Assembly: GCA_018268035.1 (NCBI GenBank)
Contig: JAFDXI010000089.1
Location: forward strand, 1 to 64,000
Source of the DNA: Bacteroidota bacterium
GTDB lineage: Bacteria > Bacteroidota > Bacteroidia > Chitinophagales > Chitinophagaceae
Direction of reading: 5' to 3'
DNA: 64,000 bases
The position numbers and the translations under genes were made by a program. The notes beneath the pieces are model-generated. The model saw only the letters and a list, made by a program, of their open reading frames with translations, made no database searches and was not told the DNA's origin. Each line of letters opens with the position of its first letter. Positions within the stretch are counted from its first letter, which is position 1. Below are positions 7,901-16,830 of this stretch, in pieces.

Positions 7901-10042
7901 TTATCTCAAAAATGCCTGTGCCACACCACCATCTACATTTAAAGTGTTGCCTGTTGATTTATTGAGTAATCCGCCAATAAATGCAAAGCATGCATTGGCA
8001 ATATCTTCAGGCAAAATAGTTTCATTCAACAAAGTTCGTTTAGCATAAAATGCCGGTAGTTCTGCAACTGTTATACCATAAGCTTTCGCTCTTCCTTCTG
8101 CCCACCCACCGGCCCAAATATTGCTATCGGTGATGACAGCATCAGGATTTACATTGTTCACCCTTATTTTATCTGTGCCCAATTCAGCAGCCAGTAATCT
8201 TGTTAAATGTGCCTGTGCTGCTTTAGCACTACCATACCCTGCGTTATTAGGACCTGCCACCACAGAATTTTTCGAAACGATATTGATTATATCGCCACCA
8301 ATAACAGTTTTTTCTGCTGGAAGATTTTGCTTACGCATAATTTCAATTCCAATCTTAGATACAAGAAACTGGCCTTTCACTAAAATATCATACAGCTTAT
8401 CCCAATCTGCTATTGAATGATCTGTGATGGATTTTGATATACTGATGCCTGCATTGTTCACTACAATATCAACACCACCAAAAGCAAGTGCAGCATCTGC
8501 AAAAGCATTTTCTATTGTTTCATTATTGGTTACATCCAGCAATGTTGATGCTGCAGCATCTCTTCCGTATTGTTTTTGAAATTCAACCATTGCTCCTTTC
8601 AATCTTTCATCATTGATATCATTGATCACAACACAGGCGCCTTCTTCTGCAAATTTTTTCGCAATGGCTTTGCCAATACCACCCGCACTTCCTGTTATCA
8701 AAGCAATCCTTCCGCTCAAAGGTTTTGGCTTAGGCAAGCGTTGCAGCTTTGCTTCTTCCAATAACCAATATTCAATATTAAATGCTTCCTGCCTTGACAG
8801 CGATGTGTATTCACTTACAGCTTCTGCTCCTTTCATTACATTGATAGCATTGATATAAAATTCAGAAGCAACTCTTGTTGTCTGTTTGTCTTTTGCAAAG
8901 CTGAACATGCCTACACCCGGGTATAAAATAATTACAGGATTAGCATCACGCATTGCAGGGCTGTCAGGGTGCTTGCATTTATTGTAATAATCAGCATACA
9001 TCTTTCTGTATGCTTCAAATAGTGGTTGTAATTTTTCTTTTACTGCAGTAGCATCATTCACATTTTCATCTGTTGCCAGGTTTAAAACAAGTGGTGAAAT
9101 TTTAGTGCGCAAAAAATGGTCAGGGCAACTTGTACCCATTGGCGCCAATCTTTCCAGGTCGTTTGAATTAATATATTCCAACACTCTTTCATCATCAGTA
9201 AAATGACCAATCATTTTTTGTTTTGAAGAACAAAAACCCCTGAGCAACGGAGCTAATACTGCTGCTTTCTTCAACCTTTCATCTTTTGGTAAGGACTTAA
9301 TTTTCTGGCCTCCAAAAGTGGGGCGCTTTTTTCCATAATTATCTTCAAGATATTGAGCGCAACGTTCGATTACTTCAAGTGAATTGATATAGCTTTCATA
9401 AGCAGTATCGCCCCAGGTAAACAATCCATGTGAACCCAACATGATACCGCGAAGATGCGGGTTTTCATCAACAGCAGCTTTTAATTTCAACCCTAAATCA
9501 AAACCAGGCCTTTGCCATTCCACCCAACCGATTGTTCCGTTAAATAAATCCTGTGTAATCTTCTTTCCATCTTTAGCTGCAGCAATTGCAATAGCTGCAT
9601 CAGGATGTAAATGGTCTATATGTTTGTATGGAAGGAATCCATGCAAAGGTGTGTCAATAGATGGCGCTTTTGAACTTAAATCATAAATGCAATGATTGAA
9701 CAACTCTACCATTTCATCTTCATGTTCAATGCCACGATAAATATTTTTCAGGCTGCGCAAACGATCAACATATAAAGCTGCGAGGCTGTTTCTTTTCATA
9801 GTACCTAAATCACCACCACTGCCTTTTACCCACATCACTTCAACATCTTTTCCAGTAATCGGGTCTTTAGCAAATGCTTTACAAGATGTGTTGCCACCAC
9901 CATAGTTTGTCAATCGCAAATCAGCACCCAATAAATTTGAGCGATAAACTAATAACGCAACTTCATCACCAGCAATTTTTGCTGCTTCTTCTTCATTCCA
10001 CAAATAGCTTACATGTTTAAAGTTTGTTGTTGCTGTACTCAT
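7901..10042 (-). CDS. bifunctional rhamnulose-1-phosphate aldolase / short-chain alcohol dehydrogenase
   Basis: The N-terminal part (about residues 1-400) is a class II aldolase domain that splits L-rhamnulose-1-phosphate into dihydroxyacetone phosphate and L-lactaldehyde. It contains LTNYGGGNTSCK, MWVKGSGGDL and the histidine-bearing IMLGSHGLFTWGDTAYE. The C-terminal part (about 430-713) is a short-chain dehydrogenase with ALITGSAGGIGKAIAKKF (NAD binding), NNAG, a Ser near IVSKNSVVAG and the catalytic YGSAKAA (Tyr-x3-Lys). It would process lactaldehyde. The 713-residue fusion is the known architecture in Bacteroidota and Bacillus-type rhamnose loci. It sits between the transporter (105 bp upstream) and the isomerase. 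Confidence 0.93.
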   Translation of the reverse strand: MSTATTNFKHVSYLWNEEEAAKIAGDEVALLVYRSNLLGADLRLTNYGGGNTSCKAFAKDPITGKDVEVMWVKGSGGDLGTMKRNSLAALYVDRLRSLKNIYRGIEHEDEMVELFNHCIYDLSSKAPSIDTPLHGFLPYKHIDHLHPDAAIAIAAAKDGKKITQDLFNGTIGWVEWQRPGFDLGLKLKAAVDENPHLRGIMLGSHGLFTWGDTAYESYINSLEVIERCAQYLEDNYGKKRPTFGGQKIKSLPKDERLKKAAVLAPLLRGFCSSKQKMIGHFTDDERVLEYINSNDLERLAPMGTSCPDHFLRTKISPLVLNLATDENVNDATAVKEKLQPLFEAYRKMYADYYNKCKHPDSPAMRDANPVIILYPGVGMFSFAKDKQTTRVASEFYINAINVMKGAEAVSEYTSLSRQEAFNIEYWLLEEAKLQRLPKPKPLSGRIALITGSAGGIGKAIAKKFAEEGACVVINDINDERLKGAMVEFQKQYGRDAAASTLLDVTNNETIENAFADAALAFGGVDIVVNNAGISISKSITDHSIADWDKLYDILVKGQFLVSKIGIEIMRKQNLPAEKTVIGGDIINIVSKNSVVAGPNNAGYGSAKAAQAHLTRLLAAELGTDKIRVNNVNPDAVITDSNIWAGGWAEGRAKAYGITVAELPAFYAKRTLLNETILPEDIANACFAFIGGLLNKSTGNTLNVDGGVAQAFLR

Positions 10043-10147
10043 AAAAATTTCATTTAACTATCAATCAATAAAAAAAAGGTTAACTCAAATTTTTCCTGTT
10101 CATCATTGATGCGGAATTATAAAAAATATTTATTTCTATGCACCTTA

Positions 10148-11227
10148 TTACTTCAATGCATTTCCATACCCAACTAAAACCACAGATAAAAAAATAAGAA
10201 AAATCCCTGCGGTAATTGTTATAGCTGTTTTGCGGCTTACTCCTTTCCATTCTTTTAAAACAATACCCCACAAATTTGCAACCAGTATAATAAATGCCAT
10301 GTGCAAAATCCAACTGCTTGCACCATTTCCCAATTTGCTTTCGCCCATACCATAAAAGAAAAACTGTAAAAACCATATTGTGCCGGCGAGTGCAGCAAAA
10401 AAATAATTTCTTGCTAAAGGTGTATTCTTATCAATATAATCACCAAATGTTTTATTGCGAATATTTAAATAGATACACCAGATAAAATTTGTTGTCAGCC
10501 CACCCCACAAAATCAAAATATAAATGACATTATTTTGATATAGAAATTCAGAAGTTGCTTCAGGGTGTGCTGCCTTCCATAAATTATTTGCCACTTCAGA
10601 CATCGGTGCACCAGCTTCTATGCCATAATTAAAACAAGCGCTGAGTATGCCTGAGATGGTGCATACAATTAATCCTTTTACCAGGTTGAATTCTTCAATG
10701 CTTTCTTTCTTTTTTTCATCTGTCAGCTCCTTTTCTTTTAATACACCTGCCCGCCCGCAAATAAAAATTCCAGCGAGGCAAATGATCACGCCGGTGAAAA
10801 CTACAATTCCCCATGATGTAGAAATTAAATCATTGAAAGTCGTTTTGCCAGCTACAGGATGAAAATTATAATAGATAGAAGGAACCAATGCGCCAAACGC
10901 TGAAGTAAAACCCAACAATACAGAGTTGCCAAGGCTCATGCCAAGATAACGCATCCCTAAACCATAAGTGAGCCCGCCGATACCCCAGAGCAAACCCCAG
11001 AAGAAAGTCCAGCCAAGTGTTGATGCTGATGTTTGAGCAATGATTTCAGTAAAATTTGGAATAGTTAACCAGGCTGCAACCGGAGGTACAATCAACCAAG
11101 AAAACAAGCCGCCCACCAACCAATAATTTTCCCAATGCCAGCCTTTCACTTTTTTAAAGGGCACATAAAAACTGCCCGATGCAAAGCCACCAATAAAATG
11201 ATAAAATATCCCAAGTATTACCTGCAT
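10148..11227 (-). CDS. rhaT: L-rhamnose/proton symporter
   Basis: Inner-membrane importer of L-rhamnose, family RhaT (drug/metabolite transporter superfamily), 359 residues against about 344 in E. coli. About ten hydrophobic segments can be counted. Family-typical stretches are GGFASGSFYVPFKKVKGWHWE at the start, WGLLWGIGGLTYGLGMRYLG, and FFFYGMGESKLG. ATG 11227 gives the standard N terminus. It is the first gene of the rhamnose operon; no dedicated AraC-type regulator is present beside it. Confidence 0.93.
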   Translation of the reverse strand: MQVILGIFYHFIGGFASGSFYVPFKKVKGWHWENYWLVGGLFSWLIVPPVAAWLTIPNFTEIIAQTSASTLGWTFFWGLLWGIGGLTYGLGMRYLGMSLGNSVLLGFTSAFGALVPSIYYNFHPVAGKTTFNDLISTSWGIVVFTGVIICLAGIFICGRAGVLKEKELTDEKKKESIEEFNLVKGLIVCTISGILSACFNYGIEAGAPMSEVANNLWKAAHPEATSEFLYQNNVIYILILWGGLTTNFIWCIYLNIRNKTFGDYIDKNTPLARNYFFAALAGTIWFLQFFFYGMGESKLGNGASSWILHMAFIILVANLWGIVLKEWKGVSRKTAITITAGIFLIFLSVVLVGYGNALK

Positions 11228-11636
11228 GTCAATCGTGATTATTTTGGTTTTGCTCTAAAATTTTGTAAATATATCTTATAACTATTTTTCCACTGTCATG
11301 GACTGTGATGAATTTTAGGCATTTTGATATTCCCAAAAAAATAATGATTGCATACAAATACATAAGCATAATGAGTATTGAAAAAATATTCAATCATTTC
11401 AAATAAGATTTTTCATTGGTATTTCAATGATTAGAAACCTGTCAACACAATTATTTGTAAAGGATTAAATGGATTTTCATTTATTACCTGGTTAGCTGAT
11501 TTTTTTTATCAAACGTTTGCACAGATTTTATTAAATGAAATTTATTACGTTTGTCAAAGCTAAATAAAAGCCTCAACTACAAGATTTCAATTTAGCTTGC
11601 TGTATCAATACTTATTATAATAAGGAAGATTGAATT
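11228..11636. promoter_or_regulatory. divergent regulatory region between rhaT and the sigma-factor gene
   Basis: A 409-bp AT-rich gap with no credible gene. It holds a perfect 10-bp palindrome CAAACGTTTG at 11510-11519, with the central CG typical of LacI-family operators. TACGTTTG at 11546-11553 matches the Bacteroidota -7 box TAnnTTTG in the orientation of the sigma-factor gene. A well-spaced -33 TTTG is not obvious. Assignment of either element to a specific promoter is inference. Confidence 0.4.
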
Positions 11637-12242
11637 GTGGAAAAGGAATTAAATATATATCCAGACAATAGTAATGTCCAAATAGATTTTTGGTACAAAG
11701 AATGGCGCTTGTTATTGCTGAATGAAGGCCTTCGCTTTGGCTATTCTGCTGAAGAAGTGAAAGACTTGTTGCAGCAACTTTTTTTAGACCTTCTCGAAAA
11801 AAAGATTAACCCTCAAACAATACAAAACCCTAAAGCATTTTTAATAAAAGCATTTAAAAATAAACTAATTGATTATTATCGCTCCAATCAAAAAAGTAAA
11901 ACAGAACATACAAATTCATTTTCTGAATACACAACTGATAGCCAACATACATCATCCTCAGATCTTGAAATTACTGAGGAGAATAAAGAACTTGTTCAAA
12001 ATATACGAGACGCTTTTGATAAGTTGCCCAACCGATGCAAAAAAGTTATTTACTTAAAATTCGGTGAAGGCAAAACCTCTGAAGAAATAGCTGACATCAC
12101 CGGACTTACAAAACGTAGCGTATATAATAACCTTTTTGAAGGAATCCAATTATTAAGAACACAAATACAAAAAAAGCAACCACACTTCAAAGCAGAAGCC
12201 TTTCTCACATTGCTACCAATATTACTAGTTAAAATTTTTTAA
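11637..12242 (+). CDS. ECF-type RNA polymerase sigma factor (FecI-like)
   Basis: Extracytoplasmic-function sigma factor of 201 residues, expected to be held by the FecR-type anti-sigma factor encoded next and to drive the downstream SusC/SusD genes. Region 2 covers about residues 15-85, ending IDYYRSNQKSK. Region 4 covers about 115-175 with LPNRCKKVIYLKFGEGKTSEEIADITGLTKRSVYNNL, a clear helix-turn-helix. The start is GTG 11637; no other start fits region 2. A hydrophobic C-terminal tail (FLTLLPILLVKIF) is slightly unusual for a cytoplasmic sigma factor but is common in Bacteroidota members. It lies 55 bp upstream of the fecR-like gene. Confidence 0.92.
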   Translation: MEKELNIYPDNSNVQIDFWYKEWRLLLLNEGLRFGYSAEEVKDLLQQLFLDLLEKKINPQTIQNPKAFLIKAFKNKLIDYYRSNQKSKTEHTNSFSEYTTDSQHTSSSDLEITEENKELVQNIRDAFDKLPNRCKKVIYLKFGEGKTSEEIADITGLTKRSVYNNLFEGIQLLRTQIQKKQPHFKAEAFLTLLPILLVKIF

Positions 12243-12297
12243 AAAAAGTTGGTAAAAAGCTAAAGTTGTTTCGTCTTGTAGTACAGAAGCTGTCTGC

Positions 12298-13356
12298 ATG
12301 AAGAAAAAATTAGTCATTGAAGAGTTAATAATTGATGACACATTTATCAATTATTGCCTTCAAAAAAATATTGATGATTTTAATTACTGGCAGGTATTCC
12401 AGGAAGTTAACCCGGATGAAGCTGTTACGATTGCAGAAGCAAAAGAAATGGTTTTGGCATTGATAGCTGCAACCAGTCATAACAATCAAACTGAAAAAAA
12501 TAATTTTAGTATTGTCAGAAAAGGTTGGTTTGGAGTAAAAAGATTCCTGCCTTATGCTGCTTTGATAGCAGGTATTTTACTTGTATCTTATTTTGCATAT
12601 ATAAGTTTTTCCGGGAAAAATCAGTCTTTAACTGTTGCAAAAAATGAAGTTAAAGGCAAAGTATCATTTCTCACCATCAACAGAGAAATGAAAACAATAG
12701 TGCTTAAAGATGGTTCTAAGGTTACTCTTGATGCCGGCTCTCAGTTAACGGTTGCTGACAATTTTGGAAAACTAAGCAGGGATGTTTACCTCGATGGTGA
12801 AGCTGTATTTGATGTAACACATAATGCCAATCTTCCTTTTATAGTACATACTGCTTTTTATAATGTAAAAGTATTAGGGACATTATTTAATGTAAAAGCC
12901 TATAAAAATGAGAAAAGAAGTGAGACTTCTTTGTTGCGAGGTAAAGTAGTCATCATTTTAAAAGACAATAAAAGAATTTCGCTGACACCGAATAATAAAG
13001 TTGTTTTTACGATTGATGAAAACCATAACACCAATTCAGAAAATAAAGCTGAAGTCGCAGCCGACTCTGTAATTACTATTAAACCAATCTCAATAAATAA
13101 AACGGATAACTCAGTAATTGAAACTGCATGGACCCAGGGACGATTAGAAATTAACAACGAATCTTTTGAACAATTTAAAGGGAGATTGGAAAGATGGTAT
13201 GATGTGAAAATAACATTGACTGACGAGGAAGTAGCTTCTTACAATTTTACAGCAACTTTTGAAGGAGAACCCATTGACAAAGTATTACAGGCATTGCAAT
13301 ATTCTTATCACTTTAATTATAAAATAGATGGCAAAAACATAACGATTTCCAAATAA
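12298..13356 (+). CDS. FecR-family anti-sigma factor
   Basis: Single-pass inner-membrane regulator of 352 residues. The cytoplasmic N terminus (about 1-78) binds the sigma factor, one membrane helix lies at about 82-101 (LPYAALIAGILLVSYFAYIS), and the rest is periplasmic. A FecR domain (about 115-215) shows VLKDGSKVTLDAGSQL, DVYLDGEAVFDV and VLGTLFNVKAY. A DUF4974-like STN-contacting C-terminal domain covers about 275-350, with AWTQGRLEINNESF and FEGEPIDKVLQALQYSYHF. This is the standard partner between an ECF sigma factor and an STN-bearing SusC, so the locus should sense its own glycan import. Confidence 0.94.
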   Translation: MKKKLVIEELIIDDTFINYCLQKNIDDFNYWQVFQEVNPDEAVTIAEAKEMVLALIAATSHNNQTEKNNFSIVRKGWFGVKRFLPYAALIAGILLVSYFAYISFSGKNQSLTVAKNEVKGKVSFLTINREMKTIVLKDGSKVTLDAGSQLTVADNFGKLSRDVYLDGEAVFDVTHNANLPFIVHTAFYNVKVLGTLFNVKAYKNEKRSETSLLRGKVVIILKDNKRISLTPNNKVVFTIDENHNTNSENKAEVAADSVITIKPISINKTDNSVIETAWTQGRLEINNESFEQFKGRLERWYDVKITLTDEEVASYNFTATFEGEPIDKVLQALQYSYHFNYKIDGKNITISK

Positions 13357-13359
13357 AAA

Positions 13360-13421
13360 GGAGGATATGGATTTGACCATTCCTCCCGATTGAATGCAAA
13401 CGGATAGGTTGCCGCCTATCC
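13360..13421 (+). promoter_or_regulatory. two hairpins in the fecR-susC leader
   Basis: Hairpin A pairs GGAGGATATGG (13360-13370) with CCATTCCTCC (13377-13386), with one bulged base. Hairpin B pairs GGATAGG (13402-13408) with CCTATCC (13415-13421) around TTGCCG. Neither is followed by a T-run, so these are more likely mRNA processing or stability elements than terminators. Confidence 0.5.
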
Positions 13422-13451
13422 AATTTATAACACTTAAATCGAAACTAAAGT

Positions 13452-16400
13452 ATGAAAAAAAGTTTATTTTTCATTAGCCCACATTTAAAAAAACAATGGC
13501 TAAAAATTCTTCTTCTTATGAAATTGACGTTTGTTTTAATTCTGCTTGCAACGATGCATGTTGCAGCAAACACCCAAAACATTAGCGTAAACTTTAATAA
13601 CATTAAGCTTTCGGATGCACTAAAACAAATTGAGAACAAGAGTGGTTATCGTTTTGTGTATAGCAATAAATTGCTTAACAATAAATCCACAATTACTTTA
13701 TCAGCCGAAAATATTTCTGTTGATGCTTTACTCAATAAGCTGCTTGCCAACACAGGTCTTAAAGATAGTATGCTCGACAATAAACTGATTGTGATTAAAC
13801 AATCATCCAGCTTTGCAGAACTTGTAAAAATCACTGGAACAGTTACTGATTCTGCAGGTAATGCACTGGAAGGTGTGACAGTACAGGTAAAGGGTACAAA
13901 AACAGGCACTACGACTGATGCAAATGGATTTTTTTCCCTCACTGTGGATGAAAAAGCAGTCCTTGAATTTTCTTCTTTAGGTTATAATAATAAAACAGTT
14001 GAATTAAATGGCGGCACTTCTTTTTCTATCATACTTCAAAAGAATGAAAACAAATTGGATGATGTTGTGATATTAGGTTATGGTAAACAATCAAGACAAA
14101 AAGTTACCAGTGCTGTCACTCAATTAAAAACAGATAATTTTAAAGACGCACCTTATACTGATATTCAATCTGCCATTGCAGGCCGCGCAGCAGGTGTGGT
14201 CGTAAATTTCAGTGGTGGAGAACCTGGTAGCGTACCATCAATGACAATACGCGGTGGTGAACCTTTGGTAGGACAAACAGGGCCTCTATATGTTATTGAT
14301 GGAATTATAAGGGATCAGACAGCCTTTGTAAATCTTAACATCAATGATATTGCAAACATCAGCTTTTTAAAAGATGCTGCAGCAACTGCAGTGTATGGTT
14401 CAAAATCTGCAGCAGGCATTGTTTTGGTTACAACAAAAACCGGTGCAACAGGCAAACCGGTTATTAGTTATTCAGACAACCTTGCATGGAATACACCAAG
14501 TTATTTTCCAAAACTTATTGATTCGTATGATAAAGCACTTGTATCAAATGCAATAGGTGAAGCTGTAGGCAATGGTCAATATTCTGTTTATTCACAAGGT
14601 CAGCTTGATACAATAAAAAATAATTTAGACCCTTCACTATATCCAAATACAAACTGGTATGACCTTGCATTCAGAAAATATGCTTTTCAACAATCGCATA
14701 ATTTATCATTGAGCGGAGGCAACAATCAAACAAAATATTATGTTGGTCTTGGATATTTTGGACAAGGTAGCAACTACGTTAATAATTCATTTAATGTAAA
14801 ACGCATTACTTACAACAGCAAGATCAGCTCCGATTTTGAAAACATTGGTTTAAACATGACATTTGGCATCAATGGTTACTATGATTATTCTACTGAGCCA
14901 CCAGCCGGTTCATGGTCTATATTCAGCCACATAGTTGCCAAGAGCCCATTAGAAAAAGCTTTTAACGATGATGGAACTTTAGCCGGCTCTGTTGATCATC
15001 CGCTTGCTGAAATTGAATCACCGGGTTATGCAAGGGCAGAGACTTTCTTCAACGATGGTAATTTAACTTTCACCTGGAAAGTTCCCTGGGTAAGGGGATT
15101 GAGTTTTAGAGTGATGGGAGATTATGCTATTACTTCTAATCCTACAAAAACATTTACTGTACTGGCCACTCAATATAATGCTGATGGTACTATCTATCCA
15201 ACGCCTGCACCAACGCTTTCACAAAGCAGTAGTATAACTAAAGCATTTAATGCAGAGTTCCAGGCAGATTACAACAGATCTTTCGGCAAAAATAACATCG
15301 GCGCCACTTTTGTTTCAATTGCGAGGGGCGGCAACAATAAATGGTTTAGTGCTTTCAGAGGCAACTTCCCTTCAACAGCAGTTGATCAGATTTTTGCAGG
15401 TGATGCCTCTACACAAACCAATAATGGATCTGCAAGTGAATGGGGTGAAGTTGGATATGTAGGCAGGCTTAAGTATGATTATGCAGGAAAATATTTATTA
15501 GAACTTAACGGCAGGTATGATGGATCAGATTATTTTCCAACAAGCAAACGTTTTGGATTCTTTCCATCCATCAGTGGTGGTTGGGTTATTTCTTCAGAAA
15601 ACTTTTATAAAAACCTGAACATAGATAAAGTGGTTTCTTACCTGAAACTAAAAGGCTCTTATGGTGAAGTGGGCTCAATTGGCGGTACTAAATATGCATA
15701 TATACCACAATATGGTGTTACCACTCAGGTTTATGTTGTTAATGGTAGCTTACAGAATGGTTATTATGAAGGTGGTCTTACCATTTCCAATCAAAATATA
15801 ACCTGGTATTCTACTGATTCAAGGGATTTCGGAATTGAATTTGAAACCCTGCATAAAAAAGTTACAGGTAATATTGATTATTTTTATACAAGGACCAAAA
15901 ATATTCTGGGAAGCCCTGCTTACAGTTATACAGAACCATTAGGTCAAAGCCTTCCACTGGTGCTTACTGACGCAGCAACACGTAAAGAAGGTGTGGATGC
16001 ATCATTCAATTACAATTGGTCGATTGGCAAAAATGTGAAAGGCTATATTGGGTTTAATTTCACATATTTTAATTATCTGTGGGAGCGCACAAATGAAGAC
16101 AGCTCAACACTAACAAATCCATATACACGTTCATGGGGTGTCAGCCAAAACTATTATGCTGCCATGTATAATGCTTATGGGCTATATCAGAATTTTGATG
16201 AAATATTGAACAACCCAACCCGCTTAACATCAACAGCACTTGGCCTTGGTGATGTGTGGCTTGAAGATACAAATGGCGATGGTAAAATAGACGCACAGGA
16301 TTATCGCCAGCTTGGTAAATCACAGTCACCCAGGTTCACATACGGTATTCCGTTTGGGTTAGAATTTAAAGGTATAAGACTGGATGCTTTAATACAAGGC

Positions 16401-16805
16401 TCAGGCAACCGCGATGTTTACTTAGGAACATATCTGCAGGGTGGAGAAGGCGCCAACCGTATCAATTTCGACTTCCAGAAAGACTATTGGTTGAGTACAA
16501 ATACAGATGCAACATATCCACGTGCAGGTAACAGTAGTTTGAACTCAGGTAACAATTATACAACCAGCACATTTTGGTTGAAGAATGCGAGGTTCATAAG
16601 ATTAAAGAGCTTAACACTATCCTACGATTTTAAACAAATCTGGAATACAAAATTGTTTAATGAGTTGTCACTTCATGTAAGTGGTACCAACCTTATTACA
16701 TTATCTCCGGTAACGAAATATTTTGATCCTGAACTGGCTGATAATAATAATTTCTTCTATCCGGTCAATCGTACATTTTCAGTAGGTGCAAGGGTAGTTT
16801 TTTAA
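13452..16805 (+). CDS. SusC/RagA TonB-dependent transporter with STN signalling domain
   Basis: Outer-membrane import channel of 1117 residues. A long signal region (about 1-41) is followed by an STN domain (about 45-105; ISVNFNNIKLSDALKQIENK, GYRFVYSN). Next come a carboxypeptidase-regulatory-like domain (about 128-200; ITGTVTDSAGNALEGVTVQV), a plug domain (about 205-320; IQSAIAGRAAGVVV, YVIDGI, AVYGSKSAAGIVLVTTK) and a 22-strand barrel ending in Phe. The STN domain connects it to the FecR/sigma pair upstream. SusD follows after 25 bp and should be its lid. The substrate is probably an oligosaccharide, unidentified from sequence. Confidence 0.95.
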   Translation: MKKSLFFISPHLKKQWLKILLLMKLTFVLILLATMHVAANTQNISVNFNNIKLSDALKQIENKSGYRFVYSNKLLNNKSTITLSAENISVDALLNKLLANTGLKDSMLDNKLIVIKQSSSFAELVKITGTVTDSAGNALEGVTVQVKGTKTGTTTDANGFFSLTVDEKAVLEFSSLGYNNKTVELNGGTSFSIILQKNENKLDDVVILGYGKQSRQKVTSAVTQLKTDNFKDAPYTDIQSAIAGRAAGVVVNFSGGEPGSVPSMTIRGGEPLVGQTGPLYVIDGIIRDQTAFVNLNINDIANISFLKDAAATAVYGSKSAAGIVLVTTKTGATGKPVISYSDNLAWNTPSYFPKLIDSYDKALVSNAIGEAVGNGQYSVYSQGQLDTIKNNLDPSLYPNTNWYDLAFRKYAFQQSHNLSLSGGNNQTKYYVGLGYFGQGSNYVNNSFNVKRITYNSKISSDFENIGLNMTFGINGYYDYSTEPPAGSWSIFSHIVAKSPLEKAFNDDGTLAGSVDHPLAEIESPGYARAETFFNDGNLTFTWKVPWVRGLSFRVMGDYAITSNPTKTFTVLATQYNADGTIYPTPAPTLSQSSSITKAFNAEFQADYNRSFGKNNIGATFVSIARGGNNKWFSAFRGNFPSTAVDQIFAGDASTQTNNGSASEWGEVGYVGRLKYDYAGKYLLELNGRYDGSDYFPTSKRFGFFPSISGGWVISSENFYKNLNIDKVVSYLKLKGSYGEVGSIGGTKYAYIPQYGVTTQVYVVNGSLQNGYYEGGLTISNQNITWYSTDSRDFGIEFETLHKKVTGNIDYFYTRTKNILGSPAYSYTEPLGQSLPLVLTDAATRKEGVDASFNYNWSIGKNVKGYIGFNFTYFNYLWERTNEDSSTLTNPYTRSWGVSQNYYAAMYNAYGLYQNFDEILNNPTRLTSTALGLGDVWLEDTNGDGKIDAQDYRQLGKSQSPRFTYGIPFGLEFKGIRLDALIQGSGNRDVYLGTYLQGGEGANRINFDFQKDYWLSTNTDATYPRAGNSSLNSGNNYTTSTFWLKNARFIRLKSLTLSYDFKQIWNTKLFNELSLHVSGTNLITLSPVTKYFDPELADNNNFFYPVNRTFSVGARVVF

Positions 16806-16830
16806 TTAAGAAGACTTAAAAAAAAATATC

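Noticed and set aside
13646..13942. Minus-strand 98-codon frame inside SusC
   Set aside because: Antisense shadow of the STN/regulatory domains; Val/Leu/Ser-rich without motif.
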